Source of the DNA: Lentisphaerota bacterium
GTDB taxonomy: Bacteria; Verrucomicrobiota; Kiritimatiellia; UBA8416; JAFGIZ01
Reading direction: 5' to 3'
Length of the DNA stretch: 11,253 nucleotides
Assembly: GCA_016929365.1 (NCBI GenBank)
Contig: JAFGIZ010000213.1
Span: 1-11,253, forward strand
Of the stretch, positions 5,888-11,253 are shown one piece after another. Positions within the stretch are counted from its first letter, which is position 1, and each line of letters begins with the position of its first letter. The position numbers were made by a program, and so were the translations under genes. Under the pieces are notes generated by a model that saw only the letters and a list, made by a program, of their open reading frames with translations, did no database searches and was not told where the DNA came from.

Positions 5888-8488
5888 ATGGATTTGAGCA
5901 GGTTGACACAGAATGCGCAGGCGGCGGTGCAGGCCGCACAGGTGAAGGCGGTGCGTTACGGACACCAGGAGGTGGACGGGGAGCATGTCTTGCTGGCGTT
6001 GCTGGAGCAGGAGCGGGGGTTGGCGGGCCGTTTGCTGGAGGGGTGCGGCTTGTCGGTTGCCGATGTGCGCGGTCGCGTGGAGGGCGCGCTGGAGAAGCGC
6101 CCGCGGGTCAGCGGGCCGGGTGCGGAAGCGGGGAAGGTGTATGTTACGCAGCGGTTGAACCGTTTGCTTGTGGCTGCGGCTGACGAAGCGGGGCGCTTAA
6201 ACGACGAGTATGTCTCGGTGGAGCATATGCTTCTGGCGTTTGTCGATGAAGGGGCGCAAAGCGAGGCGGGGCGGATCCTGTCCGCGCTGGGTTTGGAGCG
6301 AGGGCGGTTATTGCAGGAAATGCAGCGCGTGCGCGGCAATCAGCGGGTGACGTCGGACAATCCGGAAGGCGCATACGAAGCGCTGGAGAAGTACGGCGTG
6401 GACCTGGTGAGCCTGGCCCGGGACGGCAAGCTGGATCCCGTGATCGGACGCGACGGCGAGATCCGGAGCGTGATCCGTATTCTGTCCCGCCGGACCAAGA
6501 ACAACCCGGTTTTGATTGGCGATCCGGGTGTGGGGAAGACGGCGATCGTAGAGGGTCTGGCGCACCGGATTGTCCGCGGCGACGTGCCCGAGGGTCTCAA
6601 GGACCATACGATTTTCGCGCTGGACATGACCGCGTTAATGGCGGGCGCGAAGTACCGCGGGGAGTTCGAGGAGCGTTTGAAGGCGGTGCTGACGGAGATC
6701 AAGGCGTCCGAGGGGCGGATTATTCTCTTCATTGACGAACTGCATACGATTGTCGGCGCGGGCCGGACCGAGGGATCCACCGACGCCGGCAACATGCTTA
6801 AACCGATGCTGGCGCGCGGGGAGTTGCATTGTATCGGCGCCACGACCTTGGACGAGTACCGGAAACACGTTGAGAAGGACGCGGCCCTGGAACGGCGTTT
6901 TCAACCGGTGCTGGTGGACGCCCCGAGCGTGGAGGACACGGTTTCGATTCTGCGCGGACTGAAGGAGCGTTTCGAGATTCATCACGGCGTGCGCATTCAG
7001 GATGCGGCGCTGGTCTCGGCGGCGGTGCTGTCCGACCGTTACATCAGCGACCGGTTTCTGCCCGACAAGGCCATCGACCTGATGGACGAGGCGTGTGCGT
7101 CGATCCGCACGGAGATTGACTCGTTGCCGGCGGAGCTGGACGAGATCACGCGCAAAGTCATGCGGCTGGAGATTGAAGAAACCGCCCTGAAGCAGGAGAA
7201 GGACAAGGGCAGCCGCGAGCGGCTGCAGGCGTTGCGAAAGGAGCTGGAGGGGCTGCGCGCCGAAGCGGGAGCCATGCGGACGCAGTGGGAAGCCGAGAAG
7301 GAGGCGATCTCGGAAGTGCGCCGCCTGCGCGAACAGCTCGAACAGGCGCGGCGCGAGCGTGACGCGGCGGAGCGGGCCTATGACCTGGAGCGTTCGGCGC
7401 AATTGCGCCACGGCACGGTGCCGGAACTGGAGCGCAAGGTTGCGGAAGCGGAAGCCGCCCTGAACGGGGGCGAGGGGAAGGCGACGCTGTTGCGGGAGGA
7501 AGTCTCGGAAGCGGAAATTGCGGAGGTGGTTTCGCGCTGGTCGGGTATTCCGCTCTCTCGGTTGCTGGAGGGCGAGCGGGAGAAGCTGCTGAAACTGGAC
7601 ACGGTCCTGCACCGCCGCGTGATCGGGCAGGACGAGGCGGTCCGCGCGGTGGCCGACGCGGTCCTGCGCGCGCGGGCGGGCATCCAGAATCCGAACCGGC
7701 CGATCGGCTCGTTCCTGTTTCTCGGGCCGACGGGCGTGGGCAAGACGGAATTGGCCCGCACCCTGGCCGCGGCGTTGTTTGACTCGGAAGAAAACATGGT
7801 GCGGATCGACATGAGCGAGTACATGGAGAAACACGTGGTGTCGCGTCTGATCGGCGCGCCCCCGGGCTATATCGGCTATGAAGAGGGCGGGCAACTGACG
7901 GAAGCGGTGCGGCGCAAGCCGTACAGCGTCGTGCTGCTCGACGAGATGGAGAAAGCGCACCCCGATGTGTTCAATATTCTCTTGCAGATCATGGAAGACG
8001 GACGCTTGACGGATTCGCACGGGCGCACGGTGAATTTCAAGAACACGATTCTGATCATGACCAGCAATATCGGATCGCCGAGGCTGTTGGACGGTATCGA
8101 CGCCCGCGGGGACATCAAGGAGGAGACGCGCACGGCGGTGCTGGACGAACTGCGCCGTGTCTTCCGGCCCGAGTTTTTGAACCGCGTGGATGAAGTGGTG
8201 CTTTTCAAGCCGCTGGCGCTGGAGGAAATCGAGCGCATCGTGGACCTGCAGACGGAGGAGCTGCGCCGCCGCCTGGAGGGGCGGGGATTGTCCCTGGCGC
8301 TGACAGAGGATGCCCGCGCCTTCATCGCCCGGGAGGGCTACGATCCGGTATACGGCGCGCGTCCGCTGAAGCGTTTCCTTCAGCGCGAGATCGAGTCGCC
8401 GCTCGCACGCCGCATCATCGGCGGGGATTACACGGAGGGGCAGACGGTTACGGTGGACGTCCGGGACGGGGCTATCCAATGTCGATAA
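5888..8488 (+). CDS. clpB: ATP-dependent disaggregase ClpB (Hsp100)
   Basis: An 866-residue complete ClpB, the usual length. It is a cytoplasmic hexameric AAA+ machine that works with DnaK/DnaJ/GrpE to pull apart protein aggregates after heat or other stress. The N domain (about 1-145) begins MDLSRLTQNAQ. NBD1 has Walker A GDPGVGKT (211-218), pore-loop KYRGEFEER (Y256), Walker B LFIDE (D283, E284) and the GATT segment (318-321). A long coiled-coil middle domain (about 405-525), which distinguishes ClpB from ClpA and ClpC, is present. NBD2 has Walker A GPTGVGKT (613-620), pore loop GYIG (Y661), Walker B VVLLDE (D685, E686), sensor TSN (N727) and the GARPLKR sensor-2 motif (823-829). No ClpP-binding IGF-type loop is evident, consistent with disaggregation rather than degradation. 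It is monocistronic here and its 3' end overlaps the convergent DHp gene by 17 bases. Confidence 0.98.
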   Translation: MDLSRLTQNAQAAVQAAQVKAVRYGHQEVDGEHVLLALLEQERGLAGRLLEGCGLSVADVRGRVEGALEKRPRVSGPGAEAGKVYVTQRLNRLLVAAADEAGRLNDEYVSVEHMLLAFVDEGAQSEAGRILSALGLERGRLLQEMQRVRGNQRVTSDNPEGAYEALEKYGVDLVSLARDGKLDPVIGRDGEIRSVIRILSRRTKNNPVLIGDPGVGKTAIVEGLAHRIVRGDVPEGLKDHTIFALDMTALMAGAKYRGEFEERLKAVLTEIKASEGRIILFIDELHTIVGAGRTEGSTDAGNMLKPMLARGELHCIGATTLDEYRKHVEKDAALERRFQPVLVDAPSVEDTVSILRGLKERFEIHHGVRIQDAALVSAAVLSDRYISDRFLPDKAIDLMDEACASIRTEIDSLPAELDEITRKVMRLEIEETALKQEKDKGSRERLQALRKELEGLRAEAGAMRTQWEAEKEAISEVRRLREQLEQARRERDAAERAYDLERSAQLRHGTVPELERKVAEAEAALNGGEGKATLLREEVSEAEIAEVVSRWSGIPLSRLLEGEREKLLKLDTVLHRRVIGQDEAVRAVADAVLRARAGIQNPNRPIGSFLFLGPTGVGKTELARTLAAALFDSEENMVRIDMSEYMEKHVVSRLIGAPPGYIGYEEGGQLTEAVRRKPYSVVLLDEMEKAHPDVFNILLQIMEDGRLTDSHGRTVNFKNTILIMTSNIGSPRLLDGIDARGDIKEETRTAVLDELRRVFRPEFLNRVDEVVLFKPLALEEIERIVDLQTEELRRRLEGRGLSLALTEDARAFIAREGYDPVYGARPLKRFLQREIESPLARRIIGGDYTEGQTVTVDVRDGAIQCR

Positions 8489-9041
8489 TATGCGTTGCGT
8501 CGGGACGGCCGTCCGCCTGGGTGTAGGCCACGTCGGGGACGGTGCGGTATTCGGTGACCTCCCGCAGGCGCTGCAGCACTTCGGCCAGGGTGTCGGCGGC
8601 GGTCGCACAGGCTTCGAGACGTTCGCGCTCGTCATGATCGGCGTGCCGCCTGAGGTGTTGTAAATGGGCTCTCAGCACCGTGGCCGGCTGTCCCACGTGG
8701 TGGCAGGCGGCCCCGATGCTCTGCAGCATGACCCGCTGCCGTTCGGCGGCGAGGATATGTTCGGCCTGGCGCGCGATCGTGGCGCGGAGGCGCGCGGTGC
8801 CGGTCCGGTAGGTTTGCCGCAGCAGCAGGAAGCCCCCGGCGGCCACGATCAGGGCCAGCGCTCCGATAAGCAGCAGCAGGGCCGGCGGGAACGCCGTATT
8901 ACGGAGCATGCTGATCAGGCCGATGAAGCCGAAGGCCAGGGACGGCAGAATAAGCGTCAGCACCAGGGAAATAAAGACCTTGCGTTCCGCTCCGCGCGAT
9001 TCCAGCGAGAGCAGATGCAGCGTTTCTTCCAGCGCGCTCAT
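8472..9041 (-). CDS. Membrane protein with histidine-kinase DHp domain, no ATPase domain
   Basis: A 189-residue protein with two hydrophobic helices (about 22-44 and 52-74), a juxtamembrane helix rich in Arg/Ala, and then an H-box-like segment IGAACHHVGQPATVL (109-123). This resembles HisKA boxes of the HExxQPL type, with His114 as likely phosphoacceptor and His115 where the usual Glu would be. A second helix (about 140-164) completes a DHp helical hairpin. The chain ends at THIIDIG, so there is no N, G1, F or G2 box: the ATP-binding domain is absent, not merely degraded. It starts at ATG 9041, 24 bases after the hybrid kinase stop, with a weak GGA eight bases upstream, and should be cotranscribed with it. 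I infer it may pass phosphate to or from the receiver of that kinase, dephosphorylate it, or modulate it by dimerising. TAG at 8474-8472 lies within the end of clpB. Confidence 0.75.
   Translation of the reverse strand: MSALEETLHLLSLESRGAERKVFISLVLTLILPSLAFGFIGLISMLRNTAFPPALLLLIGALALIVAAGGFLLLRQTYRTGTARLRATIARQAEHILAAERQRVMLQSIGAACHHVGQPATVLRAHLQHLRRHADHDERERLEACATAADTLAEVLQRLREVTEYRTVPDVAYTQADGRPDATHIIDIG
8503..8514. repeat. 12-bp palindrome past the clpB stop
   Basis: GGACGGCCGTCC is perfectly self-complementary and begins 14 bases after the clpB stop, inside the 3' end of the opposing DHp gene. A small CGTCC/GGACG repeat also closes the clpB coding region (about 8457-8467). With no U-tract, termination here would be weak or Rho-dependent. 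It could equally be chance in GC-rich coding DNA. Confidence 0.3.
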
Positions 9042-9065
9042 ACGTTTTTCCGTGGCACGGCCGGC

Positions 9066-11253
9066 TTACGCGCCGGCGCCGATCCGGATCCATTCTCCCG
9101 GCGCGTTATCCAGCGCGAGCCTCACCGCTTTGGCGAGATCCTGCATCGATATCGGTTTGGTCAGGAACCCGCGAATACCCGCGGACTCCATCTCGGCGCG
9201 CGATACCGCTTCGCTGTATCCCGTGCACAATACGATCGGTGTGTCCTCCCGTATGGAAAGCAGTTTACGTGCCAGCTCCAGGCCCGTGATGCCCGGCATA
9301 ATCTGGTCGGTAATCACGATGTCGAAACGGGCGGGGTTGCGGGAGAAAAGCGCCAGCGCGCCTTCGGCCGAATCCGCAATGACGGCCCGGTACTTGAGCG
9401 AGACCAGCATCCGTTCGACCATGCGGTTGATTTCCGCGTTGTCGTCCACGAACAACACGCACTCGTGTCCGGATGGCAAGGTTGTATCGAGTTCTTTTTC
9501 GGCGGCCTGGGGTTCATCGAGGAGGGGCAGGATGACATGAAAGACGGAACCGCGGCCGGGCGTGGAATCGACGGTGATCGTTCCGTGCAGGCTGGATACA
9601 ATGCCGTGAACGACCGAGAGGCCCATGCCGGTGCCTTTGCCGCCTTCCTTCGTGGTGAAAAAAGGCTCAAAAATCCGCTCCAGTGTTTCGGCGGTCATGC
9701 CCGTACCCTCGTCTTTTACGGAAATGCGAAGATAACGGCCCGGATCGAGTTGTGGAAATTCGCTCTTGGCGCGTGACCCGATCACGAAATCCATGAGACG
9801 GATTTCCAGGGTGCCGCCCCCGTCGCTCATGGCCTGTGCGGCATTGGTGCACAAGTTCATCAGCACCTGGTGAATCTGCGTGGGGTCCGCGAGCACCACG
9901 TCTTTTTCGGTTTTGATCGCGCGCGCGATCTCGATGTTCGGACCGACCGAGGCCGCCATTAATTTGACGACCTCTTTGGCAATGGGAATGACGTGGATGG
10001 GGTGCCCTTCCTTTTCGGACTGGCGGCTGAACGTCAGGATCTGGTTGACCAGCTCCCGGGCCCGGTTGCTGGCTTTCAGGACCTCCTGCATGTACTCGCG
10101 CACCGGACTGTTTTTTTCCGCGGAGTACAGGGTCATTTCGGTATAACCGAGGATCGGGGTCAGGATATTATTGAAGTCATGGGCGATACCGCCGGCCAGG
10201 GTGCCGATGGCCTGCATTTTCTGGGCCTGGCGCAGTTGCCGTTCGCTGCGGCGCAGGGCGGTTTCGGCGTCCACGCGTTTGCTGATGTCCTGCACCTGGA
10301 CGAGATAGCCCTGCGGTTGATAGTCCGCGTCGAGGCCGAGGTTGGTGACCTGGATGTCGAAGTGGGATTTGCCGCTTTTGGACGTGACGAAGAGGGCTTC
10401 GTCGCGGACGCGGGCAAAATCGATCGTGACGTTGTAGCGGTAGGAATCGCCGCGTTGCAGCGCCTGGCGGACCGGGGGCGTCAGAAACGGATTATCGAAG
10501 ACATTGAATCCGGCGAATTCGCCGCGGTCCGGCATGCCGAACATGTTCAGGCAGGCGCGGTTCACCATCAGCAGCTCGCGGGTTCCATCGTACAGCGCCA
10601 TGCCGATGGGCGAATTCGAGAAGATGTCCTGGAACCGGCTTCGGCTGGCCCGCAGGGCGCGCTCGGTCTCCTGGCGCCCGCTCAGGTCGCAGGCCGTGCA
10701 GAGCACGCGCGGCTCGCCGGGCAGGTCGAGCAAGGTGGCGGTCATCTCGACGGGTATGCGGCCGCCGTCGCGGGTGACGAAGACACGTTCGGCCGCCGTG
10801 CATTTTTCCTCTCGGACGCGTTTCCAGAAAGCCTGGGCGTCGCGCACCGCGAAGGTATGCCGGCGCTTCTGCAATTCGTCGTCCGAGACGGTGACCAGCT
10901 GCGCGCGCGTAAAGCCCGGCATGGCGGCGGCGTCGCTGTCTTCGATGTCGAGCAGCGAGAGAGTCAGCAGCTTGTCGCGCGGGTAATCCAGCTTGCGGCA
11001 GAAGGTGTCGTTCACCTCGAGAAACGGACCGGGCAGCCCCTCGTGGGTGATGGTCATGACGAAGGCCATGTCCCGGATGTCGGCGAGCAGGGCGCGGTAT
11101 GCCGTTTCCACGAATCGCGAGACTTCGGCCTGCTGCTGCAGCGTACGCTGCAGTCCCGCCAGTTGGCGGGACTGTTGTTCCTGTTCCGACTGCAGAAGGG
11201 CATAGTACGCGTGGGTCCGGCGGAGGCGGCGGCGCAGACGGGACGCAAAGACC
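9066..11253 (-). CDS. PAS-PAS hybrid sensor histidine kinase with C-terminal receiver (N-terminus cut by window edge)
   Basis: The frame is open to the right edge, giving at least 728 residues. A GTG at 11111 is not the true start, because the 47 codons before it read as a basic patch (RLRRRLRR) followed by a Gln/Glu-rich helix running straight into the first PAS domain. Numbering from that GTG: PAS1 about 8-145, PAS2 about 155-285, a linker helix (SERQLRQAQKMQAIGTLAGG), and HisKA with phosphoacceptor His311 in GGIAHDFNNILTPILGY. The HATPase domain has its N-box at LMNLCTNAAQAM (N423), G1 at DEGTGM (467-472), F-box at FEPFFTTK and G2 at GKGTGMGLS. The receiver (about 550-670) has acidic pair D556/D557, phosphorylation site D602 in ITDQIMPG, T630 and K652 in TKPI. 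All catalytic residues are intact. It likely autophosphorylates and passes phosphate to its own Asp602. The basic patch suggests a membrane helix just beyond the edge. The signal is unknown, and the DHp-only gene downstream is a probable partner. Confidence 0.95.
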   Translation of the reverse strand, partial: VFASRLRRRLRRTHAYYALLQSEQEQQSRQLAGLQRTLQQQAEVSRFVETAYRALLADIRDMAFVMTITHEGLPGPFLEVNDTFCRKLDYPRDKLLTLSLLDIEDSDAAAMPGFTRAQLVTVSDDELQKRRHTFAVRDAQAFWKRVREEKCTAAERVFVTRDGGRIPVEMTATLLDLPGEPRVLCTACDLSGRQETERALRASRSRFQDIFSNSPIGMALYDGTRELLMVNRACLNMFGMPDRGEFAGFNVFDNPFLTPPVRQALQRGDSYRYNVTIDFARVRDEALFVTSKSGKSHFDIQVTNLGLDADYQPQGYLVQVQDISKRVDAETALRRSERQLRQAQKMQAIGTLAGGIAHDFNNILTPILGYTEMTLYSAEKNSPVREYMQEVLKASNRARELVNQILTFSRQSEKEGHPIHVIPIAKEVVKLMAASVGPNIEIARAIKTEKDVVLADPTQIHQVLMNLCTNAAQAMSDGGGTLEIRLMDFVIGSRAKSEFPQLDPGRYLRISVKDEGTGMTAETLERIFEPFFTTKEGGKGTGMGLSVVHGIVSSLHGTITVDSTPGRGSVFHVILPLLDEPQAAEKELDTTLPSGHECVLFVDDNAEINRMVERMLVSLKYRAVIADSAEGALALFSRNPARFDIVITDQIMPGITGLELARKLLSIREDTPIVLCTGYSEAVSRAEMESAGIRGFLTKPISMQDLAKAVRLALDNAPGEWIRIGAGA

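Noticed and set aside
5757..5986. Two minus-strand frames of about 60 codons overlapping the clpB start
   Set aside because: They lack ribosome sites and hydrophobic or domain features, and they run into the coding region of clpB.
6635..8635. A 666-codon open frame antisense to clpB
   Set aside because: Its translation is a His/Arg/Gln-rich shadow with no domain. clpB on the other strand has every catalytic motif.
9051..9078. Small GC-rich inverted repeats (CCGTG/CACGG and GCCGGC/GCCGGC) at the kinase-DHp gene junction
   Set aside because: They are short, overlap the coding end of the kinase, and are common by chance in GC-rich sequence.

Overview
The window comes from a high-GC (roughly 60-65% by eye) bacterial chromosome, with strong Shine-Dalgarno sites and tightly packed genes. 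The gene content (a Gld-type ABC export module joined to DUF4340 and MoxR genes, ClpB, and a PAS hybrid histidine kinase next to a DHp-only membrane protein) suggests a Gram-negative lineage such as the PVC group (Kiritimatiellae/Lentisphaerae/Verrucomicrobia) or a deltaproteobacterium. That placement is an inference from content, not something a marker gene here proves.

Left part (1-5475, all minus strand): a five-gene operon read from right to left. It runs ABC ATPase, ABC-2 membrane protein, GldG-like auxiliary protein, DUF4340 membrane-anchored protein, then a MoxR AAA+ ATPase cut by the left edge. Gaps are 1, 44, 78 and 6 bases. The first three genes should form one transporter-like complex. 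The last two are frequent companions of that complex, but its substrate is unknown. The 78-base gap holds a bulged 10-bp hairpin and a perfect TATAAT, so the last two genes may have an extra promoter or a processing site.

Middle (5476-5887): a 412-base divergent intergenic region. It contains a candidate sigma-70-type promoter for the ABC operon, a dense cluster of inverted repeats (5570-5650, including a perfect 16-bp palindrome), an AT-richer stretch, and a sigma-54-like -24/-12 element with correct spacing just ahead of clpB. clpB (5888-8488, plus strand) is a complete disaggregase with all catalytic motifs.

Right part (8472-11253, minus strand): a two-gene signalling unit. A PAS-PAS-HisKA-HATPase-REC hybrid kinase runs off the right edge. 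It is followed 24 bases later by a small membrane protein that has a histidine-kinase dimerisation helix but no ATP-binding domain. Its stop lies 17 bases inside the 3' end of convergent clpB. The least ordinary points are this kinase-like protein without a catalytic domain, the possible sigma-54 control of clpB, and the unexplained inverted-repeat cluster. I see no mobile element, CRISPR array, tRNA or rRNA.
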